This document shows, piece after piece, positions 27,334-36,958 of a stretch of DNA of 64,000 bases. Source of the DNA: Alkalihalobacillus sp. FSL W8-0930 (GTDB taxonomy: Bacteria; Bacillota; Bacilli; Bacillales; Bacillaceae_D); assembly GCA_037965595.1 (NCBI GenBank), contig CP150183.1, forward strand, positions 2,790,001 to 2,854,000, given 5' to 3'. A program made the position numbers and the translations under genes. The first letter of the stretch is position 1. Every line of letters starts with the position of its first letter. The notes under the pieces are model-generated. The model had not been told where the DNA came from and ran no database searches. It saw only the letters and a list, made by a program, of their open reading frames with translations.

Positions 27334-29754
27334 TTACCCTACAACAATATTGACTAACTTCCCTGGTACAGCAATCACTTTTCGAACTTGTTTGTCAGCA
27401 ATCGCCTGTTCAACGGTCTCATCTGCACGGGCAAGCTCTTCCATTTGCTCACGTGTTGCATCCGCTGGAATAACAAGCTTTGTTTTTAGCTTTCCATTCA
27501 CTTGAACAACGATTTCGATTTCGTTCTCTACAAGCTTCGACTCATCAAATGTTGGCCATGCTTCATACGTAATCGTATCCGTGTGACCTAGCTTCGACCA
27601 AAGCTCCTCGGCTAAGTGAGGCGCAATTGGAGAAAGGATTTTCACAAACCCTTCCATTTGATCTTTAGGTAAGACCTCTTGTTTATAAGCCTCATTAATG
27701 TAGACCATCATTTGAGAGATTCCTACGTTAAAGCGAAGCTCCGTAAAGTCCTCTGTAACCTTTTTAATCGTTTGATGATACACACGTGTTAACGTTTCAG
27801 ATCCTTCGGCTTCGCGAATCACTGGACTTAAGTCTCCAGATACTTCTTCAATGAACAATCTCCAGATCCGTTCAAGGAAACGACGTGAACCATCTAATCC
27901 GTTCGTTGACCAAGCAATGGTCCCATCAAGTGGCCCCATAAACATTTCATATAAACGTAATGTGTCCGCTCCATGTGATTTGATAACATCATCCGGATTC
28001 ACAACATTTCCTTTTGACTTACTCATCTTCTCGTTGTTCTCTCCTAGAATCATCCCTTGGTTATATAAACGCTGAAATGGTTCTTTTGTAGGAACAGCAC
28101 CGATATCATACAAGAATTTATGCCAGAAGCGCGCATACAATAAGTGAAGAACAGCGTGCTCTTGACCACCAATGTACATATCTACTGGTAACCATTCCTT
28201 TAAGATCTCAGGATCAGCTAGTGCTTCTGAGTTATCTGGATCAAGATAACGAAGGTAATACCAGCAGCTACCTGCCCATTGCGGCATCGTATTTGTTTCT
28301 CTACGGCCTTTCATGCCAGTATTCGGATCTGTTACTTCTAACCATTCTGTTGCATTCGCAAGTGGTGACTCACCCGCTCCAGACGGCTTAATCTCTTCCA
28401 TTTCAGGTAGTACGAGTGGAAGCTGATCTTCAGGAACCGTTGTTGAGGTACCATCTTCCCAATGAATAATCGGAATGGGTTCTCCCCAGTAACGTTGACG
28501 GCTGAACAGCCAGTCGCGAAGACGATACGTGACCTTTTTAGTCCCTACTTCTTTTTCTTCTAGCCAAGCAATTGCTTTTTGAATCGCTTCTTCTTTTCCT
28601 AGTCCATCAAGGAAATCAGAGTTTACATGCTCCCCGTCTCCTGTATACGCTTCTGTATCGATGTTTCCACCGGCAACGACTTCACGAATTGGTAAAGAGA
28701 AGGCTGTGGCAAATTCAAAATCACGCTCATCATGAGCAGGTACAGCCATAATCGCACCCGTACCATAGCTTACTAACACATAATCAGCAATCCAGACAGG
28801 AATCTTTTCTCCATTGATTGGATTAATCGCATAGGCTCCTGTGAACGCGCCTGATTTCTCTTTAGAAAGCTCTGTACGCTCAAGATCACTTTTCGTTGCG
28901 ACTTTCTTTTGATACGCTTCAATCTCGTCCTTTTGATCAGCTGTTGTGATCGTTGAAACAAGCTTATGCTCTGGTGCTAAGACCATATAGGTTGCACCGA
29001 ATAACGTATCAGGACGTGTCGTAAACACAGAAATCACATCATCAAAGCCATCGATTGCAAAGTCAACCTCAGCCCCTTCAGAACGGCCAATCCAGTTACG
29101 CTGCATATCTTTTAAGTTTTCAGGCCAATCAAGATCATCTAAGTCTTCAAGTAAGCGGTCCGCATACTTTGTAATACGCAGTACCCACTGTCTCATTGGA
29201 CGACGCTCTACAGGGTGTCCCCCGCGCTCACTGACTCCATCAACAATCTCTTCATTCGCTAGAACTGTTCCGAGTGCAGGGCACCAATTTACAGCCACTT
29301 CATCAACATAAGCTAGACCTTTTTCATACAATTTAATGAAGATCCACTGTGTCCATTTATAGTAATTAGGATCCGTTGTATCAACTTCACGATCCCAATC
29401 GTAGGAGAATCCAAGCTCCTTAATTTGTCTACGGAACGTGTTAATGTTTAGTTGAGTAAATGCTGCTGGAGCATTTCCTGTATCAATTGCATATTGCTCT
29501 GCTGGAAGTCCAAACGCATCCCAACCCATTGGATGCATCACTTCATAGCCCTGCATCCGTTTCATTCTTGATAAGATATCAGTTGCTGTCATCCCCTCTG
29601 GATGACCAACATGAAGCCCCGCACCTGATGGATAAGGGAACATATCTAACGCGTAATATTTTGGCTTATCACTCTTAGTGTTTGTTTTAAATGTTTTATT
29701 TTCTTCCCAGTGTGCTTGCCACTTTGGTTCGATCTTATTATGTGAAAAAGACAT
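27334..29754 (-). CDS. leuS: leucyl-tRNA synthetase
   Basis: Charges tRNA-Leu. The 806-residue class Ia synthetase has HVGH at residues 48-51 (HIGH motif), an inserted editing domain with the Thr-rich [19 protein letters not shown], and KMSKSKGN near residue 578. The start has AGGAGG seven bases upstream. The gene sits behind a leucine T-box leader and a strong promoter. Confidence 0.98.
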   Translation of the reverse strand: MSFSHNKIEPKWQAHWEENKTFKTNTKSDKPKYYALDMFPYPSGAGLHVGHPEGMTATDILSRMKRMQGYEVMHPMGWDAFGLPAEQYAIDTGNAPAAFTQLNINTFRRQIKELGFSYDWDREVDTTDPNYYKWTQWIFIKLYEKGLAYVDEVAVNWCPALGTVLANEEIVDGVSERGGHPVERRPMRQWVLRITKYADRLLEDLDDLDWPENLKDMQRNWIGRSEGAEVDFAIDGFDDVISVFTTRPDTLFGATYMVLAPEHKLVSTITTADQKDEIEAYQKKVATKSDLERTELSKEKSGAFTGAYAINPINGEKIPVWIADYVLVSYGTGAIMAVPAHDERDFEFATAFSLPIREVVAGGNIDTEAYTGDGEHVNSDFLDGLGKEEAIQKAIAWLEEKEVGTKKVTYRLRDWLFSRQRYWGEPIPIIHWEDGTSTTVPEDQLPLVLPEMEEIKPSGAGESPLANATEWLEVTDPNTGMKGRRETNTMPQWAGSCWYYLRYLDPDNSEALADPEILKEWLPVDMYIGGQEHAVLHLLYARFWHKFLYDIGAVPTKEPFQRLYNQGMILGENNEKMSKSKGNVVNPDDVIKSHGADTLRLYEMFMGPLDGTIAWSTNGLDGSRRFLERIWRLFIEEVSGDLSPVIREAEGSETLTRVYHQTIKKVTEDFTELRFNVGISQMMVYINEAYKQEVLPKDQMEGFVKILSPIAPHLAEELWSKLGHTDTITYEAWPTFDESKLVENEIEIVVQVNGKLKTKLVIPADATREQMEELARADETVEQAIADKQVRKVIAVPGKLVNIVVG

Positions 29755-29820
29755 CGTACTTCCTCCTGTAATGGTTTATGGTCCAGTCCGTTGTAATCAT
29801 GAGTCCGTTTGCATCAACAC

Positions 29821-30098
29821 AAAAAACTCCCGTCCCTAATAACATGTTGCATTATCAGGGACGAGAGTTAGCATCTATGCTTATCCCGCGGTACCACCCA
29901 GATTAACAGAGACTTATCCTCTGTTCACTCTTTACACAAATAACGGTCGTGACCCGTTGAAGGCTACTCCAATTCACCCTCAAGACTCGGAGGCGAGTTC
30001 GATGGAACTGTTCAATTGGCTTGCACCTTCCGCCAACTCTCTGTATTCCCAGATATCATCTACTAGTCCTCGTTAACATCAACATCTCATATGAACTT
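29821..30098 (-). ncRNA. T-box leader of leuS (Leu specifier CTC)
   Basis: The minus strand shows the conserved T-box sequence GGGTGGTACCGCGG (plus positions 29886-29899), an upstream stem I with AGAGAGTT and a GAACTCGCC specifier loop holding the leucine codon CTC (29995-29997), and a terminator helix (GTCCCTGATAA with TTATTAGGGAC) ending in TTTTTT at 29821-29826. Uncharged tRNA-Leu pairs with specifier and T-box to favour readthrough. The region from here to the leuS start (29755-29820) holds only the RBS. Confidence 0.95.
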
Positions 30099-30104
30099 AT
30101 TAGT

Positions 30105-30133
30105 ATTGTATGAAGTTGTACCCACTCTGTCAA
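30105..30133 (-). promoter_or_regulatory. sigma-A promoter of leuS
   Basis: On the minus strand TTGACA (30133-30128), a 17-base spacer and TACAAT (30110-30105). Transcription would start near 30098, exactly at the 5' end of the T-box leader. Confidence 0.9.
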
Positions 30134-30150
30134 GCGACCGCTCAGAATGT

Positions 30151-31347
30151 TTACAAATCGGGCGCCTGGCTCGTTTGTTCCATTTGCCTTTTCAGCGGTT
30201 TGTCATAGACGATAAGAAATGGAATCGCTACAATCAGCATACCTACTAACACGTAAAATAATACATAAATCGAATACACATCAACGATAAACCCTCCAAA
30301 AACAGGGCCTACCATTCGCCCAACCATGCCTACGCTATTCACGAGCCCTTGATAAAAGCCTTCTCTTCCTTTAGGTGCTAACCGACTTGCAACCGTTGGA
30401 ACAGCTGGCCAAATAAACATTTCGCCGAACGTTAAGATGATCATCGCTACCATGAAGATCGCAAACTGTTCTGCTTGTGTTAAGACGAGGAAAGAAAGGA
30501 TAAATAAAAGGGCACCAGCAATCATTTGCGCTTTGATTTTTTGAAGCCACTTACGAATAACTAAAGCAAGCAGAGGCTGAGCACAAACAATCATGAGCCC
30601 GTTCACTGTCCAAAACAAACTGTATGAACCGAGTGATATGCCAAGATTTCGCGTGTGTACAGAAATGTTTGCCTGCCATTGCGTAAACCCAATCCAACAA
30701 ATGACAAACGCAATGCTAAGTAAAATAAGTGCATGTATCCGGTAATGTACACGAAACGGAATCTTTTCTCGTGTTTCTTTTACCTGTGCCTTTTCTCTGC
30801 GTGCTTCGAGACCTCTGAAGGCGAAAATAACAAAGATAAATAAAACCACGTGCATAACCGCATTTGCCCGAAACACATTCGTTAATTCATTTTGTGCAAT
30901 GATCCCAATACACGCTGTTCCAATGGCCACTCCAACATTAAGAGAAACATAAATAGCGTTAAACGGACGACGACCGCCCTCTGGCCAAAGTAATCCTGCT
31001 AATGCATAAATAGTAGGGATCATCATTCCAGATCCAAACCCTATTCCCATTAATAAAAACATATAATAGTAGAAGCTATGTTGAAACGCCAGTAAACAAG
31101 CACTACCTGTAGCAATGCTTAGTGCGATGAGCAACGTGCGATAGGAACCAATCGCATCAAACAATCTCCCGCCAACTAGATTTCCACATGCCCCTGCTGC
31201 AGAGTTTAATAGTAAGATAAAACCAGCAACCGTCAGTGATTTTCCTAACTCCTCATGAATAATTATGGCATTTAAAGGCCACAAAAAAGAAGAACCCGTG
31301 ATACTCATGGTCATCGTAATTAATAAAATCCAAATTGATCTTGGCAA
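30151..31347 (-). CDS. MFS transporter (YttB-like)
   Basis: A 398-residue, 12-helix major facilitator protein. Motif A-like GGRLFDAIGSYRTLL lies between helices 2 and 3, and APKGREGFYQGLVNSVGMVG resembles the drug-efflux branch. B. subtilis yttB, also an MFS gene, is near leuS, which supports the correspondence. The start is TTG with GGGGAG nine bases upstream. Substrate unknown. Its stop lies 18 bases from the leuS -35 box. Confidence 0.82.
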   Translation of the reverse strand: MPRSIWILLITMTMSITGSSFLWPLNAIIIHEELGKSLTVAGFILLLNSAAGACGNLVGGRLFDAIGSYRTLLIALSIATGSACLLAFQHSFYYYMFLLMGIGFGSGMMIPTIYALAGLLWPEGGRRPFNAIYVSLNVGVAIGTACIGIIAQNELTNVFRANAVMHVVLFIFVIFAFRGLEARREKAQVKETREKIPFRVHYRIHALILLSIAFVICWIGFTQWQANISVHTRNLGISLGSYSLFWTVNGLMIVCAQPLLALVIRKWLQKIKAQMIAGALLFILSFLVLTQAEQFAIFMVAMIILTFGEMFIWPAVPTVASRLAPKGREGFYQGLVNSVGMVGRMVGPVFGGFIVDVYSIYVLFYVLVGMLIVAIPFLIVYDKPLKRQMEQTSQAPDL

Positions 31348-31457
31348 CCTACTCTACTCCCCTTACCGGTAACTCCCACTTCAATCGTAATCCTATGGCA
31401 AGTAGATAAGAAAAGCAATTCATTTTTCATTAAAATTGATTGCTACTTTTTTATTCA

Positions 31458-31487
31458 TTGGCTCTTACGAATTTCACGTGATAAAAT
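31458..31487 (+). promoter_or_regulatory. candidate promoter of ytqAB
   Basis: TTGGCT, 18-base spacer, TGATAAAAT (extended -10). It is 57 bases before the ytqA start. Confidence 0.4.
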
Positions 31488-31543
31488 GGAGGATAAAAAT
31501 AAGCATATTTTATATCAACTTGTTTTACAGGAAGGTAGATTTG

Positions 31544-32509
31544 ATGAATTCAGCAACTGATTCGATTCCTAGTCACTTTATAGATAAACGATATTATACA
31601 TGGAGTGCTCATCTCCGTGACCACTTTGGAACGAAAGTGTTTAAAGTTCCACTTGATGCAGGGTTTGACTGTCCGAACCGCGATGGACAGGTTGCTCATG
31701 GTGGATGTACATTTTGTAGTGTACGAGGATCTGGAGATTTTGCGGGGGACCGTAGTGATGACCTAGTCACCCAGTTCCACACAATTAAAGAGCGGATGCA
31801 CAAGAAGTGGAAAACAGGTAAATATATTGGCTACTTTCAAGCCTACACAAATACATATGCACCTGTTGAAACGTTAAGAAATTACTACGAGGTTATTCTA
31901 AAACAAGAAGGTGTTGTCGGGCTCTCAATCGCAACGAGACCAGATTGCCTGCCTGATGATGTTGTAGAATATCTTGCCGAACTAAATCAACGTACGTACT
32001 TGTGGGTAGAGCTAGGGCTTCAGACCGTTCACGAGCGTACAGCAAATATTATTAACCGAGCTCATGATTACGAATGCTACAAAGAAGGCGTAGCAAAGCT
32101 TCGCAAACACGGCATTCGAGTCTGCTCACACATCATCAACGGATTACCTTTAGAAACACCTGAGATGATGCTTGAAACAGCAAAAGAAGTAGCTAAGCTA
32201 GATGTTCAAGGTATTAAAATCCACCTGCTCCATTTATTAAAGAAAACAGGCATGGTTAAGCAGTATGAAAAAGGGCTTGTTGATCTAATGGATATCGATG
32301 AGTATGTGAAGTTAGTGGCCGACCAACTAGAAGTGATTCCTGAAGATATGATTGTTCACCGATTAACTGGTGACGGTCCTCCCGAACTTCTAATCGGCCC
32401 AATGTGGAGTATGAACAAGTGGGATGTACTCAACAGTATTGAAAAAGAATTAAAGGATCGTGGAACCTGGCAAGGATCTCACTACCAGGCGGAGGCTTCT
32501 ACTAAATGA
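31544..32509 (+). CDS. ytqA: TIGR01212-family radical SAM protein (YtqA)
   Basis: A 321-residue radical SAM enzyme. The cluster cysteines are C43, C55 and C58 in FDCPNRDGQVAHGGCTFCS, a spacing typical of this family rather than the common CxxxCxxC. It belongs to the YtqA/YhcC group; its target is not known. The start is ATG at 31544 with AGGAAGG upstream; an upstream in-frame extension has no RBS. Its stop overlaps the ytqB start by four bases (ATGA). Confidence 0.9.
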   Translation: MNSATDSIPSHFIDKRYYTWSAHLRDHFGTKVFKVPLDAGFDCPNRDGQVAHGGCTFCSVRGSGDFAGDRSDDLVTQFHTIKERMHKKWKTGKYIGYFQAYTNTYAPVETLRNYYEVILKQEGVVGLSIATRPDCLPDDVVEYLAELNQRTYLWVELGLQTVHERTANIINRAHDYECYKEGVAKLRKHGIRVCSHIINGLPLETPEMMLETAKEVAKLDVQGIKIHLLHLLKKTGMVKQYEKGLVDLMDIDEYVKLVADQLEVIPEDMIVHRLTGDGPPELLIGPMWSMNKWDVLNSIEKELKDRGTWQGSHYQAEASTK

Positions 32510-33078
32510 AACTAAAAGGGATTCTCCCCTTCGCCAGAATTTTATTGGAACAAGCACTAGAACCTGGAGATACAGCTGTAGACGCAACAGCCGGTAATGG
32601 TCACGATAGCTGCTATTTAGCTGGACTTGTTGGGGAAACCGGTCAGGTGTATAGCTTTGATGTTCAAGAACAAGCCATTCAAGCAACTCGGGAACGACTA
32701 AGTAAGCAAGGCCTTCTCGAACGCGTTTATCTGCATCACACCGGCCATGAACAGGCTGTTGAACACATCGAGACCGAACATTTGTCATCCTTAAAAGCAG
32801 CCATTTTCAACTTAGGCTATCTTCCTGGTGGTGACAAACAAATTACCACCCTAGCCAACACAACGATCGAAGCTATCACTCGATTGTTTGAGGCTATGCA
32901 AGCTGGTGGAATCATTGTACTTGTAATTTATCATGGTCATCCTGAGGGTGCGATTGAAAAAGATCAGGTTTTGGAATTTGTGGAACAATTCCCACAAGAC
33001 AAAGCACATGTTTTGCGGTATGGTTTTATTAATCAAAAAAATGCTCCACCCTTTATTATAGCAATAGAAAAACGCTAA
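32506..33078 (+). CDS. ytqB: class I SAM-dependent methyltransferase (YtqB)
   Basis: A 190-residue Rossmann-fold methyltransferase. Motif I is VDATAGNGHDSCYLA (about 25-39) and the acidic ribose-binding end of strand 2 is SFDVQEQA. The NLGYLPGGDK segment marks the rRNA-methylase-like YtqB group. Translation is coupled to ytqA. Substrate, probably RNA, is inferred. Confidence 0.9.
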   Translation: MKLKGILPFARILLEQALEPGDTAVDATAGNGHDSCYLAGLVGETGQVYSFDVQEQAIQATRERLSKQGLLERVYLHHTGHEQAVEHIETEHLSSLKAAIFNLGYLPGGDKQITTLANTTIEAITRLFEAMQAGGIIVLVIYHGHPEGAIEKDQVLEFVEQFPQDKAHVLRYGFINQKNAPPFIIAIEKR

Positions 33079-33103
33079 CTATATTGAAAGGCAGTGAAGA
33101 AAC

Positions 33104-33667
33104 GTGTCCATTTTAGATAACATTCTTGAATTTAACAAGCAATTCGTCGAAGAAAAAGAGTATGAAAACTATCAAACTACGAAGTTCCCAAACAAAAAAA
33201 TAGTGATCCTTACTTGTATGGATGCACGTCTCGCTGAGCTACTTCCTCGTTCCATGAACGTTGGACAGGGTGACGCAAAAATTATCCGTAATGCAGGAGC
33301 CGTTATTTCTCATCCATTTGGAAGTATTATGAGAAGTATTTTACTTGCAGTGTACGAGCTTCAAGCTGAAGAAGTAATGATTATTGGTCACCACATGTGC
33401 GGGATGGCCGGTCTTGAATCTGAAAGCTTCCTTAAAAAGGCAGAAGAACGCGGCGTTGATCTAAAAACAATCGACACGCTTGATTATGCAGGTGTTGATA
33501 TTAAACAATTCTTAACTGGATTTGGCAATGTTGAAGAAAGTGTCAATCATAGCGTAGGAATCGTTGAAAATCACCCTCTTATGCCAAAAGAAGTACCTGT
33601 TCACGGACTTGTTATCCATCCTGAAACAGGAAAGCTTGAGTTGCTTAAACGTGGCGAAGCTAGATAA
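33104..33667 (+). CDS. beta-class carbonic anhydrase (YtiB)
   Basis: Interconverts CO2 and bicarbonate. The 187-residue protein has all zinc and dyad residues: C38-x-D40-x-R42 in LTCMDARLAELL, and H96-x-x-C99 in IIGHHMCG. The start is GTG with a weak AAAGG upstream. It follows ytqB by 25 bases and may share its transcript; a strong terminator follows. Confidence 0.92.
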   Translation: MSILDNILEFNKQFVEEKEYENYQTTKFPNKKIVILTCMDARLAELLPRSMNVGQGDAKIIRNAGAVISHPFGSIMRSILLAVYELQAEEVMIIGHHMCGMAGLESESFLKKAEERGVDLKTIDTLDYAGVDIKQFLTGFGNVEESVNHSVGIVENHPLMPKEVPVHGLVIHPETGKLELLKRGEAR

Positions 33668-33673
33668 ATGATG

Positions 33674-33707
33674 AACCCCCTCAACCTGTTGGTGAAGGGG
33701 GGTTTTT
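33674..33707 (+). terminator. rho-independent terminator after ytiB
   Basis: ACCCCCT with AGGGGGGT and an inner ACC/GGT pair around a TGTT loop; TTTTT follows. Confidence 0.9.
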
Positions 33708-33738
33708 CATTTCTTATTCAATATGTTGGTCCTCCTTC

Positions 33739-33799
33739 TATCATTTCAATTATGCTCTCTAACGTTTCACTTCTCCTCCTATCGTTTCACTTCACTTCT
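33739..33799. repeat. three imperfect period-20 repeats
   Basis: The words TATCATTTCA (33739), TAACGTTTCA (33760) and TATCGTTTCA (33780) recur every 20-21 bases in a pyrimidine-rich stretch between two converging genes. Confidence 0.55.
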
Positions 33800-33804
33800 T
33801 TTCG

Positions 33805-33832
33805 AAAAAAAAGCAGACATAACAATGTCTGC
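33805..33832 (-). terminator. rho-independent terminator of ytpA
   Basis: GCAGACAT and ATGTCTGC form a perfect 8-bp stem with a 4-base loop; eight T follow on the minus strand. Confidence 0.92.
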
Positions 33833-33835
33833 TCA

Positions 33836-34624
33836 TTAAGGAAACATTAAATTCACAAAGCTCACAGCATGACGGAACACTTCGTCTCGCTCTGGCTCGT
33901 TAAAAATTTCGTGATAGAGTCCATCCCATTCTTTATAGCTTTTGTGGGTAAGAACCAGGTGGTTAAACCATTCTTGTGTTGCCTGTTTATCAACAAGAAA
34001 ATCCTCTCCTGCCTGAAGTACAAGTAAGGGGATGTTCGGGAATTTTTCGGGATATCTTCTTGTGAGTCGCATCGTTTTTTCAAGTTCCTGGTACCACCTT
34101 GCTGACACCTTACTCACCTTTAAGGGGTCGGTTAAATACGCTTCAACAACCTCTTGATTTCGGGTTGCTCGATCAGAGCGGATCCCTGAATTTACACTAA
34201 AGGTTGGCGCCACATGCTGCAATACTTTTGAGGCAGCCTTTTTTACTTTTGGTAGTGGATGACTCAAGTCCAAGCACGGAGAGGAAAGAATCACACCATA
34301 GATTAGTGAGTTATCTCGTTCCATTACGGTGCGGATGGAGATTAATCCTCCCATACTATGCCCTAAAAGAAGGATTGGAAGTTTTTTTTCCCTTGCTGCA
34401 TCAAGCCATTCCTCAACAGCATCTAAGTATTGCCCGAAGGACTGAATATGACCGCGTCGGCCTCTTGTCTTCCCTTGTCCAGGCAGATCACCCATAATGA
34501 CATCAAAGCCATGCTCGTTCCACTTTTTCGCTAACCATTCATAACGTCCATGATGTTCACCTGCGCCATGAACCATCACAACGACACCTCTAGGCTCAGT
34601 TACTTCCCATTTCCACACAACCAT
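33836..34624 (-). CDS. ytpA: alpha/beta hydrolase, lysophospholipase-like (YtpA)
   Basis: A 262-residue monoglyceride lipase/lysophospholipase-type hydrolase. The nucleophile S90 is in LLLGHSMGGL; the acid is in LQAGEDFLVD and the His in LYHEIFNEPE near the C-terminus. B. subtilis YtpA makes the lysophospholipid bacilysocin. The ATG at 34624 has AAGGAG only 3 bases away; GTG at 34618 would have 9-base spacing and could be the real start. No signal peptide. Confidence 0.87.
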   Translation of the reverse strand: MVVWKWEVTEPRGVVVMVHGAGEHHGRYEWLAKKWNEHGFDVIMGDLPGQGKTRGRRGHIQSFGQYLDAVEEWLDAAREKKLPILLLGHSMGGLISIRTVMERDNSLIYGVILSSPCLDLSHPLPKVKKAASKVLQHVAPTFSVNSGIRSDRATRNQEVVEAYLTDPLKVSKVSARWYQELEKTMRLTRRYPEKFPNIPLLVLQAGEDFLVDKQATQEWFNHLVLTHKSYKEWDGLYHEIFNEPERDEVFRHAVSFVNLMFP

Positions 34625-34730
34625 CAGCTCCTTGCTACCACATAAGTCCTCGTTGATTTTTACCTTCGTATCGAATTAGGTTAAGATTAAGTATAGCGTT
34701 TTTTTAAAGAGACGGAAAGGATGAGCCTAC

Positions 34731-35255
34731 ATGATTTATTCATATCAGAACAAAAAACCTCGTATTTCTGAAAGTGCTTTTATAGCTGACTATGTCACCA
34801 TTTCCGGTGATGTCGAGATAGGAGATGAATCGAGTGTTTGGTTTCAAACAGTCATTCGTGGTGATGTTTCACCCACACGCATTGGAAAGCGAGTGAATAT
34901 CCAAGACCAATCCATGCTACACCAAAGTCCTGCTTATCCTCTGATTATTGAGGACGATGTCACAGTGGGACATCAAGCCATGCTTCATAGCTGTACGATT
35001 CGTGAAAAAGCACTAATTGGGATGGGCTCTATTATTTTGGATGGTGCGGAGATTGGAGAAGGAGCGTTTATTGGAGCTGGAAGTCTAGTTCCTCAAGGTA
35101 AACATATTCCTGCAAACACACTTGCGTATGGACGTCCTGCCAAAGTCGTTCGCGAGCTGACCGAAGAAGATCGTGCAGATATGGAGCGAATTCGCTCAGA
35201 GTACGTGGAAAAAGGCCAATATTATAAACGTCTTCAATCAGAGAATAACAAATGA
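34731..35255 (+). CDS. ytoA: gamma-carbonic-anhydrase-like hexapeptide protein (YtoA)
   Basis: A 174-residue left-handed beta-helix protein with hexapeptide repeats. Three metal-binding histidines are placed as in gamma-class carbonic anhydrases: H64 in SMLHQ, and H81 and H86 in TVGHQAMLHSC. Many homologues (YrdA/YtoA group) show little hydratase activity, so the reaction is uncertain. AAAGGATGAG precedes the ATG. Confidence 0.88.
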   Translation: MIYSYQNKKPRISESAFIADYVTISGDVEIGDESSVWFQTVIRGDVSPTRIGKRVNIQDQSMLHQSPAYPLIIEDDVTVGHQAMLHSCTIREKALIGMGSIILDGAEIGEGAFIGAGSLVPQGKHIPANTLAYGRPAKVVRELTEEDRADMERIRSEYVEKGQYYKRLQSENNK

Positions 35256-35281
35256 TTCTAGCTATGTGTATTCATAAAAAA

Positions 35282-35315
35282 AACAAGCCGCGTCCAATTA
35301 GATGCGGCTTGTTTT
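35282..35315. terminator. bidirectional terminator between ytoA and metK
   Basis: AACAAGCCGC and GCGGCTTGTTT form the stem, with A-run before and TTTT after. Confidence 0.92.
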
Positions 35316-35320
35316 AGTCA

Positions 35321-36535
35321 TTATCCTACTTTTACACTAGATTGTTCTTTAAGAATAGCAGCTTTGTCCGTTTCTTCCCATGGCAAGCTCACATCTGTAC
35401 GACCAAAGTGACCGTATGCAGCTGTTTGCTTGTAGATTGGACGACGTAGATCGAGCATACGAATGATGCCAGCTGGACGTAGATCAAAGTTTTTGCGAAC
35501 AAGAGACACAAGCTCTTCTTCGGATACTTTACCTGTTCCAAATGTATCTACAGAAATAGATACAGGCTGAGCCACACCAATTGCATACGCAAGCTGAACT
35601 TCTGACTTATCGGCAAGACCTGCTGCAACAATGTTTTTCGCTACATAACGAGCAGCATATGCACCAGAGCGGTCTACTTTTGTTGCATCTTTACCAGAGA
35701 ATGCGCCTCCACCATGACGTGCATAGCCGCCATACGTATCAACGATAATCTTACGTCCTGTTAAACCAGCGTCCCCTTGTGGTCCGCCGATAACAAAACG
35801 TCCAGTTGGGTTAATGAAGTATTTTGTCTCTTCATCAATTAATTCAGCTGGTACCACATGTTTAATTACATGTGTTTTTAAATCATGCTGGATTTGCTCA
35901 AGTGTTGCTTCCGGTGCATGCTGAGTTGAAATAACAATCGTATCAACACGAGCAGGCTTCCCTTGCTCATCATACTCAACAGTTACTTGTGTTTTAGCAT
36001 CTGGGCGAAGGTAATCAAGGATTTCTTCCTTACGTACTTCTGCCACACGACGTGCAAGCTTGTGGCTTAAAGAGATCGGTAGAGGCATTAATTCTTTGGT
36101 TTCATTTGTAGCATAACCAAACATAAGTCCTTGGTCTCCTGCTCCAATCGCTTCGATTTCCGCTTCAGTCATTTGTCCTTCACGGGCCTCTAATGCTTTG
36201 TCCACACCTTGTGCGATATCAGCTGACTGCTCATCAATGGAAACAAGGACTGCACATGTTTCTGCGTCAAATCCGTATTTAGCACGTGTATAGCCGATGC
36301 CTTTAATTGTGTCACGCACTACACGTGGAATATCCACATATGTACTCGTTGTAATTTCTCCAGCAACTAAAACCATTCCTGTTGTAACAGAAGTTTCGCA
36401 CGCCACACGAGCATTCGGATCTTTCTTTAAGATTTCATCTAAAATCGCATCAGAAATTTGGTCACAAATTTTATCAGGATGTCCCTCTGTTACCGATTCT
36501 GACGTGAATAATCGTCTACTTCTAAGTTCTGTCAT
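35321..36535 (-). CDS. metK: S-adenosylmethionine synthetase
   Basis: Makes SAM from methionine and ATP. The 404-residue protein has the signature [20 protein letters not shown] near the N-terminus, [13 protein letters not shown] and [16 protein letters not shown]. The start is ATG at 36535: it aligns with the known family N-terminus and a GGTGAT lies 7 bases upstream. GTG at 36547 and ATG at 36544 are also in frame. Controlled by an S-box riboswitch. Confidence 0.97.
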   Translation of the reverse strand: MTELRSRRLFTSESVTEGHPDKICDQISDAILDEILKKDPNARVACETSVTTGMVLVAGEITTSTYVDIPRVVRDTIKGIGYTRAKYGFDAETCAVLVSIDEQSADIAQGVDKALEAREGQMTEAEIEAIGAGDQGLMFGYATNETKELMPLPISLSHKLARRVAEVRKEEILDYLRPDAKTQVTVEYDEQGKPARVDTIVISTQHAPEATLEQIQHDLKTHVIKHVVPAELIDEETKYFINPTGRFVIGGPQGDAGLTGRKIIVDTYGGYARHGGGAFSGKDATKVDRSGAYAARYVAKNIVAAGLADKSEVQLAYAIGVAQPVSISVDTFGTGKVSEEELVSLVRKNFDLRPAGIIRMLDLRRPIYKQTAAYGHFGRTDVSLPWEETDKAAILKEQSSVKVG

Positions 36536-36612
36536 GTTAAACATCACCCTTCCAATTAAGTCTAAGCTTCTCTTATCAGCCTAATTACAGGTTGAGATTA
36601 AATATACACAAT

Positions 36613-36776
36613 AAAAAACCCTTCTCCTCTATATTGAGGAAAAGGGTTGAAATGTTGTCCTTTAACCTCTTATCGTTCAAGGCAATTGCCTTGCAGGTTA
36701 GCACCTTTCTACTTTTTCTAAAGTAGTGGTTGCTGGGCTTCACTGGGCCTGTCCCTCCGCCGGCTCTCCGATAAGA
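36613..36776 (-). ncRNA. SAM-I (S-box) riboswitch of metK
   Basis: On the minus strand: CTTATCGGAGAG, GGCGGAGGGA, GGCCC-x-TGAAGCCC-x-GCAACC and AAGGTGCTAA, the classical S-box core, followed by a terminator (AACCCTTTTCCTC with GAGGAGAAGGGTT then TTTTTT at 36613). SAM binding should stop transcription before metK. Confidence 0.96.
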
Positions 36777-36790
36777 TCCGTTCGCCATGA

Positions 36791-36819
36791 AGTATATATC
36801 ATTCCTCCTTGAAAGTCAA
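36791..36819 (-). promoter_or_regulatory. sigma-A promoter of metK
   Basis: TTGACT, a 17-base spacer and TATACT on the minus strand; the start of transcription near 36784 fits the 5' end of the S-box. Confidence 0.87.
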
Positions 36820-36878
36820 TGTATTCAAGGGTCTCGCGTCTTACAGTTGTGCTTTACAAAGGATAAACACAAAAAGTA

Positions 36879-36906
36879 TAGACTATTAATTTTAATGTGT
36901 TATACT
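36879..36906 (+). promoter_or_regulatory. candidate promoter of pckA
   Basis: TAGACT, 16-base spacer and TATACT, 53 bases before the pckA start. Gluconeogenic control (CcpN in B. subtilis) is expected, but no site was identified. Confidence 0.5.
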
Positions 36907-36958
36907 AATTAAACATTATCCCGAATATACGCTAACTAATAGAGAGGAGTATCACATA

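Noticed and set aside
30151-31347. MFS gene and leuS considered one operon
   Set aside because: A strong promoter and T-box leader for leuS begin right after the MFS stop codon.
36613-36776. A short open frame within the region upstream of metK
   Set aside because: It lies across the S-box riboswitch and has no RBS; the RNA structure explains the sequence.
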